Both the position numbers and the translations under genes were made by a program. The notes below the pieces were generated by a model. That model did no database searches. It saw only the letters and a program-made list of their open reading frames with translations, and was not told where the DNA came from. From the NCBI RefSeq assembly GCF_011752935.1, contig NZ_VWWO01000001.1, positions 1,984,001 through 2,048,000 on the forward strand: 64,000 bases of DNA, read 5' to 3'. Of this stretch, positions 44,409 to 52,151 are shown piece after piece. The DNA comes from Chitinophaga sp. Cy-1792. Lineage in GTDB: Bacteria; Bacteroidota; Bacteroidia; Chitinophagales; Chitinophagaceae. The number at the start of each line of letters is the position of its first letter. Positions within the stretch are counted from its first letter, which is position 1.

Positions 44409-44758
44409 TTCGGGTTTTTTTAAAAAAATTAGATTAAAAATCTATTCACAACTACTATTCAAGCAAAGTCCCTTTTAGGGATAATCCCGAAAAATACGAT
44501 TTATTTATTTCCTGCAAAATTTTTTTTGTGTAAGATGTACATAAATTGTTTTAGCAGCGATTTTGCTGGTAAAATTGTATTGATTTTCATTCAGGGGGAT
44601 AGGGGGGAAGTTCAGGCGCGAGGCGCCTGAGCTTCCCCTTCAACACAAAATCCCCGGTGCCGCAGGCGCTGGAAACATTCGTTTGAAAAACGAAATAGCC
44701 CCAGACCGAAGGTCTGGGGCTATTTCAAAAACTAATATGTAATAAGAGGAAAAGCTGA
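44409..44758. other. Spacer between the two icd genes, with a large hairpin
   Basis: No gene. GGGGAAGTTCAGGCGC (44604-44619) pairs with 44623-44638 (16 pairs, one G-U), a REP-like GC-rich hairpin without a T-run. Nearer the downstream gene is an A/T-rich leader with a weak GGACTTTG -7-like element on the minus strand. Confidence 0.5.
44692..44726 (-). terminator. Terminator of the E. coli-type icd gene
   Basis: Perfect 16-bp stem (44692-44707 with 44711-44726), loop GAA, A/T flanks, 32 bases beyond the stop codon. Confidence 0.85.
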
Positions 44759-46036
44759 TTAGTGGTGATTCAGCATTTGCTTAATCACTTCATCTGCAAA
44801 CTCAGAAGTTTTCACGAGTGTAGCATCGTCCATCAGGTTGTAGAAATCGATGGTTACGCGTTTACGTGCGATGGCGGTAGCCAGGCCTTCTGTGATGATG
44901 GTGGCAGCTTCTTTCCAGCCCATGTACTCGAGCATCATCACACCGGAGAGGATTACAGATGATGGGTTCATGGTGTTGGTGTTGGCAAAGCGTGGTGCAG
45001 TACCGTGCGTTGCTTCGAACACTGCGTGACCGGTTTTGTAGTTGATGTTACCGCCTGGAGCGATACCGATACCACCAACAGCTGCTGCCAGCGCATCGGA
45101 GATATAGTCACCGTTCAGGTTGAGGGTAGCTACTACAGAGTAGTCTTGCGGAGCCAGGAGGATCTGCTGGAGGAAGTTATCAGCGATAACATCTTTGATC
45201 AGCAGTTTACCTTCAGCGGTAGCTACTTTCAGAGATTTGTTAGCAGCGTCTTCGCCTTCTTCTTTTTTGATTTTCTCCCAGGTTTCCCAGGTGTAAACTT
45301 TATCACCGAATTCGCGTTCAGCGAGTGCATAGCCCCAGTTTTTGAAGCCACCTTCGGTGAATTTCATGATATTACCTTTGTGAACGATGGTTACAGAAGG
45401 ACGTTTGTGTTCCAGTGCATACAGGATAGCAGCGCGAACCAGTCTTTCAGTACCTTCAATGGAAACAGGTTTGATACCCAGTGAAGAAGTTTCCGGGAAG
45501 CGGATTTTCTTCACGCCCATTTCGTTCTGGAGGAAGTTCAGTAATTTCTCACATTCAGGCGTACCTGTCATGTATTCGATGCCGGCATAGATGTCTTCAG
45601 TGTTTTCACGGAAGATGACCATGTCAACTTTCTCAGGATGCTTAACAGGAGAAGGAACTTTGTTGAACCAGCGTACAGGACGTACACAGGCGTAGAGGTC
45701 GAGTTCCTGACGCATAGCCACGTTCAGGGAACGGATACCACCACCTACAGGGGTAGATAAAGGACCTTTGATAGACACCAGGTACTCTTTCAGTGCATCC
45801 AGTGTTGCTTTCGGCAGCCATTCGCCGGTTTCCTGGAAGGCTTTCTCTCCTGCCAGTACTTCTTTCCATTCAATTTTCCTATCACTTCCATAAGCTTTCT
45901 CAATGGCAGCGTCGAATACACGTACACTGGCCTTCCAGATGTCTGGACCAATTCCGTCGCCTATGATAAATGGAATGATGGGGTGAGTAGGGACCTGTAG
46001 CGATCCATTGTTCATCGATATTTTTTCTGCCGGCAT
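44759..46036 (-). CDS. Isocitrate dehydrogenase, E. coli-like (type I)
   Basis: 425 residues. Matches E. coli Icd along its length: [34 protein letters not shown], the phosphorylatable Ser region [40 protein letters not shown] and EATHGTAP. By eye-alignment the NADP-contacting residues differ: K344 is Arg, Y345 Phe, V351 Met, Y391 Ile and R395 Asn, so cofactor choice is uncertain. The 3' neighbour encodes a type II enzyme for the same reaction. The start could also be at 46015 (MNNGSL). Confidence 0.92.
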   Translation of the reverse strand: MPAEKISMNNGSLQVPTHPIIPFIIGDGIGPDIWKASVRVFDAAIEKAYGSDRKIEWKEVLAGEKAFQETGEWLPKATLDALKEYLVSIKGPLSTPVGGGIRSLNVAMRQELDLYACVRPVRWFNKVPSPVKHPEKVDMVIFRENTEDIYAGIEYMTGTPECEKLLNFLQNEMGVKKIRFPETSSLGIKPVSIEGTERLVRAAILYALEHKRPSVTIVHKGNIMKFTEGGFKNWGYALAEREFGDKVYTWETWEKIKKEEGEDAANKSLKVATAEGKLLIKDVIADNFLQQILLAPQDYSVVATLNLNGDYISDALAAAVGGIGIAPGGNINYKTGHAVFEATHGTAPRFANTNTMNPSSVILSGVMMLEYMGWKEAATIITEGLATAIARKRVTIDFYNLMDDATLVKTSEFADEVIKQMLNHH

Positions 46037-46213
46037 AAAACGGTTTCTTTATGCGTTACGTAATTGTTGTAATCGAGCGCGAAGGTACGACATTTTACCC
46101 CTATTCTGCTGTGGTTTTTTGATAGTTTTATGGCTTTTATTATACCTTATATAACTTTTTGCTTATGTTAAGAATAATGCTATTTTACTAGCCACAACAA
46201 ATCAACCTTCCAT

Positions 46214-46819
46214 ATGCCGTATACGTACCTTGCACTGGGTGATAGCTATACCATCGGCGAAGCGGTGCCGTTAGACCAGAACTTTCCTTCACAAACCTGT
46301 CAATTGCTAGGAAATGCAGGATTTTCCTTCGAAAATCCAAAAATAATTGCAGTTACGGGTTGGACTACTGACGAACTGCAGCAAGGAATTGAAGCCGCTT
46401 CTATTCATAACATTACCTATGACCTGGTTACGTTGCTGATCGGTGTCAATAACCAATACCGGGGCGGGTCGCTGGAAGAATACCGCCAGCAGTTTACCAG
46501 CCTGCTACAGCAGGCCATCGCGTTCAGTAAAGGCGGCCATGCACATGTGATAGTGCTATCTATTCCGGACTGGGGCGTTACGCCATTTGCTGCCGATCGC
46601 GACAGACAGGCCATCGCAAGGGAAATTGATGATTTTAATGCCGTTAATAAGGCCATCGCAGCAGATTTTAAAGTGCATTACCTCGATATCACGCCTTTCA
46701 CCCGCGAAGCCACCACCAATCTTCAGCTGGTAGCTGAAGACGGCCTGCATCCTTCCGGCCTGGATTATGGGCGTTGGGCACGTTCGCTGGCAACAATGGT
46801 GGAGAAAATCCTACCCTGA
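46214..46819 (+). CDS. SGNH/GDSL hydrolase
   Basis: 201 residues. Block I is LALGDSYTIGE (catalytic Ser 11), block III GVNNQYRGG (oxyanion Asn), and block V DGLHPSGLDY with catalytic Asp and His. These define a single-domain SGNH hydrolase of the TesA/arylesterase type that cleaves esters or thioesters. No signal peptide is visible, so it may act in the cytoplasm. It is divergent from icd and followed 107 bases later by a flavin reductase gene. The substrate is unknown. Confidence 0.88.
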   Translation: MPYTYLALGDSYTIGEAVPLDQNFPSQTCQLLGNAGFSFENPKIIAVTGWTTDELQQGIEAASIHNITYDLVTLLIGVNNQYRGGSLEEYRQQFTSLLQQAIAFSKGGHAHVIVLSIPDWGVTPFAADRDRQAIAREIDDFNAVNKAIAADFKVHYLDITPFTREATTNLQLVAEDGLHPSGLDYGRWARSLATMVEKILP

Positions 46820-46926
46820 TATCTACCTGGAAAACCATCTAATCATATCTTAAAATATTTAATATAATTGCTGAAAAAGCAAGCTATTTTTATTATTTTC
46901 AATTATTTACCACTGAAAACCTCAAC

Positions 46927-47595
46927 ATGGAAAGCCATATCGTAAAAGTGCTCGCAGTAATACCTGTTACACATAATGTAAAACACTTCCGTGTTACAAA
47001 ACCGGAAGGGTATACTTTTGTTCCCGGCCAGGCCACGGAAGTAGCTGTTAACAAGCCTGGATGGGAAGACGAGCGCAGACCCTTTACCTTTACCAGTCTC
47101 AACGAATGGGACTTCCTGGAATTTACCATAAAAATTTACGAAGACCGACACAGCGTAACCGACCAGCTGGGGCTGGTGCAGGCTGGCGACGAACTGATCC
47201 TGCACGACGTCTGGGGGGCTATACATTATAAAGGCGAAGGCGTATTTCTGGCCGGCGGGGCAGGCGTAACGCCATTTATCGCCATATTCAGGCAACTGCA
47301 GCACGATGGCAAACTCGGGAAAAATACCCTTATCTGCTCCAATAAAACCGCTGCCGACATCATTATGAAAGAGGAGTTTACTAAAATGCTGGGCGACAGG
47401 TTTATCAATACCCTTACCGAAGAACACCATTCCGCCTACGATCACCATCGCATAGATGCGGATTATCTCCGCAGAAAAATAAAAGATTTTACCCAGCAAT
47501 TCTACATCTGTGGCCCTGATCCGATGGTACAGGGACTGAAAGAGATACTTACCGATCTTACCGGCAGTGATTCGCTGGTTACCGTTGAAATTTAA
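46927..47595 (+). CDS. Ferredoxin/flavodoxin-NADP reductase family oxidoreductase
   Basis: 222 residues. FAD domain (1-100) with RRPFTFTS, the RxxS-T FAD motif, and GDELILHDVWGAIHY. NAD(P) domain (about 100-222) with GGAGVTPFIAIFRQL and the terminal YICGPDPMVQGLKEIL. It lacks any 2Fe-2S domain, so it is a stand-alone flavin-type reductase that passes electrons from NAD(P)H to an unknown carrier. No obvious partner is nearby. Length is typical of small flavodoxin reductases. Confidence 0.87.
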   Translation: MESHIVKVLAVIPVTHNVKHFRVTKPEGYTFVPGQATEVAVNKPGWEDERRPFTFTSLNEWDFLEFTIKIYEDRHSVTDQLGLVQAGDELILHDVWGAIHYKGEGVFLAGGAGVTPFIAIFRQLQHDGKLGKNTLICSNKTAADIIMKEEFTKMLGDRFINTLTEEHHSAYDHHRIDADYLRRKIKDFTQQFYICGPDPMVQGLKEILTDLTGSDSLVTVEI

Positions 47596-47686
47596 CCGGC
47601 TAAAAAGCCGACAATGAAGCCTTTGCATTTTTACCGGTGAAATCCTGCGTTTTACCGGTAAAGGCATTTCCTTGACCTAAGCACTG

Positions 47687-47717
47687 TTGATAGCCGTGGT
47701 TGGCTGTTTTATTTTTG
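47687..47717 (+). promoter_or_regulatory. Promoter of the LiaF-like gene
   Basis: TTG (47687-47689), 20 bases, TATTTTTG (47710-47717), 18 bases before the ATG at 47736. It rules out the upstream in-frame TTG at 47700. Confidence 0.7.
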
Positions 47718-47735
47718 TATCGTAAACTTATAACA

Positions 47736-48542
47736 ATGACTAATTCAGAAACAGAGATAAAAAAAGCAGACAAGCCCCGGAGGAGGAATGGATTGGGTGG
47801 AATTATTTTCATTCTCATAGGTGCAGCCTTACTGTTACGTCAGTTTGCGCTGGACTTACCTTACTGGCTGTTTTCCTGGCAGATGCTATTGATCGTGATA
47901 GGCTTGCTGGTAGGTATCAAGCATAATTTCAGAGGCGGTGGATGGTTGATTCTTATTCTCATCGGAGGCGTATTCCTTGCCGGCGAAATATTGGCATGGC
48001 CTTATAACACAGCCCGGTTCATCTGGCCGGTGGTATTGATAATAATTGGTATGGTCACGATTCTCAAGCGAAATGATGACAACTGGTGGCACCACCGTCA
48101 TGAGAAAAGATACTGGAAAAATTATTACAAGGAACAATATGGAAAAGCAGACTATAGCGGCTATGTGGCACCTGAACATTCAGGCGAGAACTTTTCGGAT
48201 GATGTAATCAATTCTTCCGCCATCTTCAGCGGTGTCAATAAACTGGTACTTTCCAAAAATTTTAAGGGTGGCTATGTGTCCAGTATTTTCGGTGGCATGG
48301 ACCTGAACCTTACCCAGGCTGATATCCAGGGCACAGCTGTACTCGACGTTTCCGCCATCTTCGGAGGATGTGAGATCGTAGTACCTTCCAACTGGGTCGT
48401 GAAAACAGACGTAACAACCGTTATGGGTGGTATTGAAGATAAACGTTCGCCAGAACTGATGCGGGTAGCGGCAGCAGATAAAACACTGCTGATCAAGGGT
48501 AGCTGTATCTTCGGCGGTATTGAAATCAAGAGTTACATATAA
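47736..48542 (+). CDS. LiaF-like membrane protein
   Basis: 268 residues. N-terminal block of three to four membrane helices (about 20-115) starting GGIIFILIGAALLLRQ, a charged linker rich in His, Trp, Lys and Tyr (about 118-150), and a C-terminal beta-solenoid-like domain (about 165-268) with repeats ending SAIFSGV, SIFGGMDLNL, AIFGGCEI and CIFGGIEI. This is the DUF5668 plus cell-wall-stress (LiaF-like) layout common in Bacteroidota. LiaF regulates a kinase in Firmicutes; a LytS-type kinase lies two genes downstream here, which is suggestive. Confidence 0.85.
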   Translation: MTNSETEIKKADKPRRRNGLGGIIFILIGAALLLRQFALDLPYWLFSWQMLLIVIGLLVGIKHNFRGGGWLILILIGGVFLAGEILAWPYNTARFIWPVVLIIIGMVTILKRNDDNWWHHRHEKRYWKNYYKEQYGKADYSGYVAPEHSGENFSDDVINSSAIFSGVNKLVLSKNFKGGYVSSIFGGMDLNLTQADIQGTAVLDVSAIFGGCEIVVPSNWVVKTDVTTVMGGIEDKRSPELMRVAAADKTLLIKGSCIFGGIEIKSYI

Positions 48543-48603
48543 ATTGAAATAACATCCTGTTAACCCCTTTACTATATTCTTTATAATCCTAAAAACTTCG
48601 AAT

Positions 48604-48954
48604 ATGCATTGGTTTGTTGCAAAAGTCGTTTACCAGATTATAAGCGGTAATGGAAACCACACACCGCAATTTGATGAACAAATCCGCCTGATTAGCGCGG
48701 TGACTAAAAAAGACGCATTAGAAAAGGCCCATCAGATCGGCATCCAGGAACAATATGCATTTAAGAACCTGCAGGAAGAACTGGTACAGTGGAAATTTAT
48801 CAATGTACCGGAGGTATATGATATCAATCAGCTGACAGATGGCATGGAAGTATATTCCAGAATAGAAGAACCGGGAGATCCCAAGTCATATTTAGCATGG
48901 TTGCAGACGAAGTCTGCACAACTGCAGGATCAACCTTTAGTAGAAATTCATTAA
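48604..48954 (+). CDS. DUF4288 domain protein
   Basis: 116 residues. Short cytoplasmic alpha/beta protein with HWFVAKVVYQI, FDEQIRLISAVTKKDALEKAH, FKNLQEELVQWKFINVPEVYDI and DGMEVYSRIEEPGD, which is the DUF4288 pattern. No function is known. It sits between the LiaF-like gene (61 bases upstream) and the kinase gene, whose longest frame overlaps its 3' end by 58 bases. Confidence 0.8.
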   Translation: MHWFVAKVVYQIISGNGNHTPQFDEQIRLISAVTKKDALEKAHQIGIQEQYAFKNLQEELVQWKFINVPEVYDINQLTDGMEVYSRIEEPGDPKSYLAWLQTKSAQLQDQPLVEIH

Positions 48955-50030
48955 ACTACACCTGTTTGGCAAAGACGATCTATAGCGGCAACGCGGGTAA
49001 AGTATTTACGGCAACATTCAGTATCGCCTTCGTTGTTTATACTTTACTGTTATGGCAATGGTTTGATTTTCCATTCTGGCAGTCGATTACAGATGGCTCT
49101 GTACATACCTGCCTGTTAGCTGCGGTTTGTCTGCTGATCAGTTCCAATCTGGCATACTACCGGCCCGGCGACGGAATGATTCAATTCATGTATGTGACGG
49201 TAGTGAGTATGGCCATGACATTCTTATGGGTGGCGGCTTCACAGTGGATACTGTTTAAAACTTTTTCCGGCGATGCCTACTACCTGATATGGTTGAACAA
49301 GGCTATTCCCGTATACTGTATCGTGGGCTGGATGATCATTACAGGGATTGGCTTCCGCAGTATTATGATGTACGATTTGGAAGAACAGCGGGAGCAGTCG
49401 AAACGAAAAGAAGATACCGAAAAGATCGTGCGTGAGGCAGAGCTTTTCAAATTACGCCAACAGTTACAACCGCATTTTCTTTTCAACAGTCTCAATTCCA
49501 TCAATGCGTTGATAATGCTAAGGCCGCACCAGGCAAGGGAAATGGTGCTCAAGCTCTCGGATTTCCTTCGTGGGTCGCTGAAGAGAGAAGATGACCAGTG
49601 GATATCGCTGATAGATGAATTACAGTACCTGGGACTTTACCTGGATATAGAAAAAGTAAGATTCGGACATCGTTTAACCACCAACGTTATATACGATGAA
49701 TCAGCGGAGAAAATGTATATGCCGCCTATGTTGCTGCAACCGGTGGTAGAAAATGCCATCAAATTCGGGTTATACGACACTACTGGCGAGATCGCCATCA
49801 ATATAAAAGCCTGGGGCGTGGACAGTATGCTCTATCTGGAAGTACAGAATCCTTTCGATACAGCCATGCAGCCCGTTCATAAAGGCACCGGCTTTGGCCT
49901 TGCATCCATTAGACGCAGGTTGTACCTCCTCTTTGCGAGGCACGACCTGCTGGAAACCTCCACAGTCGATAATATTTATACAACGTTGATTAAAGTACCA
50001 CAAACACATGATAAAAGCAGTAATAATTGA
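48897..50030 (+). CDS. LytS-type sensor histidine kinase
   Basis: 377 residues from the ATG at 48897. That start overlaps DUF4288 by 58 bases; TTG at 48966 (after the DUF4288 stop) is a plausible alternative. Four membrane helices (about 35-160) are followed by a coiled region, then His_kinase with QPHFLFNSLNSINAL (phospho-His) and a GHKL ATPase with PPMLLQPVVENAIKFG and GTGFGLASIRRRL. No extracellular sensor domain is present. The response regulator gene overlaps its 3' end by 23 bases, so the pair is co-translated. Confidence 0.9.
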   Translation: MVADEVCTTAGSTFSRNSLNYTCLAKTIYSGNAGKVFTATFSIAFVVYTLLLWQWFDFPFWQSITDGSVHTCLLAAVCLLISSNLAYYRPGDGMIQFMYVTVVSMAMTFLWVAASQWILFKTFSGDAYYLIWLNKAIPVYCIVGWMIITGIGFRSIMMYDLEEQREQSKRKEDTEKIVREAELFKLRQQLQPHFLFNSLNSINALIMLRPHQAREMVLKLSDFLRGSLKREDDQWISLIDELQYLGLYLDIEKVRFGHRLTTNVIYDESAEKMYMPPMLLQPVVENAIKFGLYDTTGEIAINIKAWGVDSMLYLEVQNPFDTAMQPVHKGTGFGLASIRRRLYLLFARHDLLETSTVDNIYTTLIKVPQTHDKSSNN

Positions 50031-50757
50031 TGATGAACCGCTGGCGAGAGCTGTAGTACTGGAGTATCTGATGGACTATCCACAGGTGCAGGTATTACAG
50101 GAATGCAACGATGGATTTGAAGGACTCAAAGCCATCCAGCAACACCAGCCGGATATCATCTTCCTGGATATACAAATGCCTAAAATTACTGGCTTCGAGA
50201 TGCTGGAACTGGTAGAAAACATGCCCGCAGTTATTTTTACGACTGCCTTTGAAGAACACGCCATCAGGGCTTTTGAGGTGAATGCGGTGGATTATCTGCT
50301 GAAACCTTTTTCAAAAGACCGCTTTGATAAAGCATTACAGAAATGGTTAGGCAAGTATACGGCGCCGGCACCCGTGGCAGTACCGGAAACCAATGCACTG
50401 CTGGAAGCTGCGGGCGCTTCACCGGTGCAAAGTAACCGGGTGGTCATCAAGATCAATGGAAAGATCAAGATCATCCCGGTACATGACATCCATTACCTGG
50501 AAGCAGCAGATGATTATGTGAAAATTGTGACGCCGGAAGGGAATTTCCTTAAAAACAAGACGATGGCTTTCTTTGAGCAAACACTGGACCCACAGCAGTT
50601 TACAAGGGTACATCGGTCCTATATACTCAATGTGAACCAGGTGGTAAGAATAGATCCGTATGAAAAGGAAAATCATCTGGCTATCCTGAAAAGCGGCGCT
50701 AAAGTATTGGTAAGTAAAACGGGGTATCCCCGACTGAAAGCGGCTTTAGGGTTATAG
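50008..50757 (+). CDS. LytTR-family response regulator
   Basis: 249 residues. Receiver domain (1-120) with D8-D9, phospho-acceptor D54 (IIFLDIQMP), T in FTTAFEEHA and K in LLKPFSK. LytTR domain (about 145-249) with FTRVHRSYILNVNQV and a C-terminal KTGYPRLKAAL. It overlaps and pairs with the kinase just upstream. It is similar in layout to the regulator at 521-1285 but belongs to a separate system. Target promoters are unknown; the LiaF-like gene upstream may be one. Confidence 0.93.
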   Translation: MIKAVIIDDEPLARAVVLEYLMDYPQVQVLQECNDGFEGLKAIQQHQPDIIFLDIQMPKITGFEMLELVENMPAVIFTTAFEEHAIRAFEVNAVDYLLKPFSKDRFDKALQKWLGKYTAPAPVAVPETNALLEAAGASPVQSNRVVIKINGKIKIIPVHDIHYLEAADDYVKIVTPEGNFLKNKTMAFFEQTLDPQQFTRVHRSYILNVNQVVRIDPYEKENHLAILKSGAKVLVSKTGYPRLKAALGL

Positions 50758-50823
50758 TTCTTTTACCTTCACTCAGCCGGAGGTAAAAGAATGCCTTAAA
50801 AGCATTATCGATAAGCTTTCAAT

Positions 50824-50864
50824 AACGCCCTGCAGATGCCTTCGGCGCCTGCAGGGCGTTTTCC
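50824..50864 (+). terminator. Terminator of the LytS/LytTR pair
   Basis: Perfect 12-bp stem AACGCCCTGCAG/CTGCAGGGCGTT (50824-50835 with 50849-50860), an inner GCC-TTC-GGC mini-stem, and T4. Confidence 0.8.
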
Positions 50865-50983
50865 GTTTCGGGTAACAAAAGAATTGTTAAAAAATTGACA
50901 TTTTTCGATATATCTGTCCTGTGATATAATAGAATCAATTATTTTCGTGCCCGTTTATACATAATCTTCAATATTATTAATTT

Positions 50984-51658
50984 ATGAAGCAAACGGTACC
51001 TACTCTCGCGCTGCTGCTGACACTGGCAGCTTGTGGCGGTGGCGCTTCGTCTGATCAGGCGAAGACGGAAGAAAAAAAAGAAGCAGCTGTAGCAGCTGGA
51101 ACTACCTACACTATTGACACTGCAGCAACTGATGTTACCTGGCGCGGTACCCACAAAGGTGGTATGGCTCCACGCTTTGGTATTATCAAAGTTACTGGCG
51201 GCGATCTGACTGTTGATAATGGTGCTGTAACTGCAGGTACCTTCGACATTGACATGAACAGCCTGACTGTTGATCCTGCTTCTGTTACCGAACCAGGTAA
51301 AAAGCCTGAAGATCTGGCTGGTCACCTGAAAAGCCCTGATTTCTTTGATACCGCTAAGCATCCAGGTGCTAAATTCGTTATCACCGGTGTTGCTCCTTTC
51401 GACAGCACTAAACAGAAAAGTCTGCTCGCAGGTGCTACTAACCTGATCAGCGGTAACCTTACCCTGAAAGACAGCACCCTGAACATCACTTTCCCTGCAC
51501 AAATCACTGTTTCTGCAACTGAAGTTACTGCTAACGCTAAATTCGTTATCGACAGATCTGCATGGGGTATCAGCTACAAAACAGAAGGTAGCCCTGAAAA
51601 CTGGATGATCAGCAAAGATGTAGAAATTGGTTTCAGCGTTAAAGCTGCTAAAAAATAA
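50984..51658 (+). CDS. YceI-family lipoprotein
   Basis: 224 residues. Lipoprotein signal with lipobox LAAC (Cys 17), then a Gly/Ser and Glu/Lys linker. The YceI lipocalin-like domain (about 40-224) has YTIDTAATDVTWRGTHKGG, GTFDIDMNSLTV, LAGHLKSPDFFDTAKHPGAKF and DRSAWGISYKTEG. YceI proteins bind isoprenoid or other lipids; HLKSPDFFD is the hallmark. It is predicted to sit in the periplasm or outer membrane. Even, highly biased codon use suggests strong expression. Confidence 0.93.
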   Translation: MKQTVPTLALLLTLAACGGGASSDQAKTEEKKEAAVAAGTTYTIDTAATDVTWRGTHKGGMAPRFGIIKVTGGDLTVDNGAVTAGTFDIDMNSLTVDPASVTEPGKKPEDLAGHLKSPDFFDTAKHPGAKFVITGVAPFDSTKQKSLLAGATNLISGNLTLKDSTLNITFPAQITVSATEVTANAKFVIDRSAWGISYKTEGSPENWMISKDVEIGFSVKAAKK

Positions 51659-51693
51659 TTTCTGATTGCATTTTCTTGAAAATGCAGCAATTG

Positions 51694-51740
51694 AAAGCAA
51701 AAGGCCCTTCCCGAATCAGTCGGGAAGGGCCTTTTGCTTT
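51694..51740. terminator. Long bidirectional terminator
   Basis: Perfect 21-bp stem (51694-51714 with 51720-51740), loop ATCAG. It is the longest uninterrupted stem in the window and lies between the convergent yceI-like and thioesterase genes. Confidence 0.9.
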
Positions 51741-51750
51741 GGAATAAATA

Positions 51751-52146
51751 TTATTGATTGATGCGGGAGAAGAGTCTTTCCAGCTTTTCCTTTTTCAGAA
51801 TTTTCTGTACCTGTGTACCGCTGGCAATCAGCCGGGTACCTTCATATGCTTCATAACTACAGCTGATTTCATGGTGCTGAATGCCGGTGATGGTAGCGGT
51901 AAATGTAACGGTACTATTGATTAACGCCGGCGCATGATGAACCACAGTAAGCGCGGTGCCGATCCCTTCTTCATCTTCATCTTTCATGTCCAGTACAAAG
52001 AGGCGGCAGCACCATTCTGCATCACGTGCCAGTGCGAAGGTGGCATATACGGGATGTACCTGGCCACTGTCGAAGGCGGCGGTATCAGCTGCACTGACTA
52101 TACGTTCAAAGGTTTTGGTATCGCCGGGTTGGAAGAGCTGTTGCAT
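51751..52146 (-). CDS. FlK-like hotdog thioesterase
   Basis: 131 residues, one hotdog domain. VHPVYATFALARDAEWCCRLFV, then EEGIGTALTVVHHAPALINSTV and SCSYEAYEGTRLIASGTQVQKI, resemble the fluoroacetyl-CoA thioesterase FlK and its housekeeping relatives. The FlK fluorine gate cannot be assessed. The start lies five bases after the mntH stop, so it is the third gene of the mntR-mntH operon. Why a thioesterase should be expressed with a manganese transporter is not clear. Confidence 0.75.
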   Translation of the reverse strand: MQQLFQPGDTKTFERIVSAADTAAFDSGQVHPVYATFALARDAEWCCRLFVLDMKDEDEEGIGTALTVVHHAPALINSTVTFTATITGIQHHEISCSYEAYEGTRLIASGTQVQKILKKEKLERLFSRINQ

Positions 52147-52151
52147 ATGAT

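Noticed and set aside
43251..44423. 390-codon plus-strand open frame opposite the eukaryotic-type icd gene
   Set aside because: It lies wholly antisense to a gene with strong family motifs, and its translation is rich in F, C, H and V with no recognisable domain. It is a shadow caused by the biased codon use of icd.
44604..44638. Large GC hairpin read as a riboswitch for the downstream icd gene
   Set aside because: It lies close to the end of the upstream icd gene, between that gene's terminator and the far A/T-rich leader. It matches no known aptamer and has no second competing helix.
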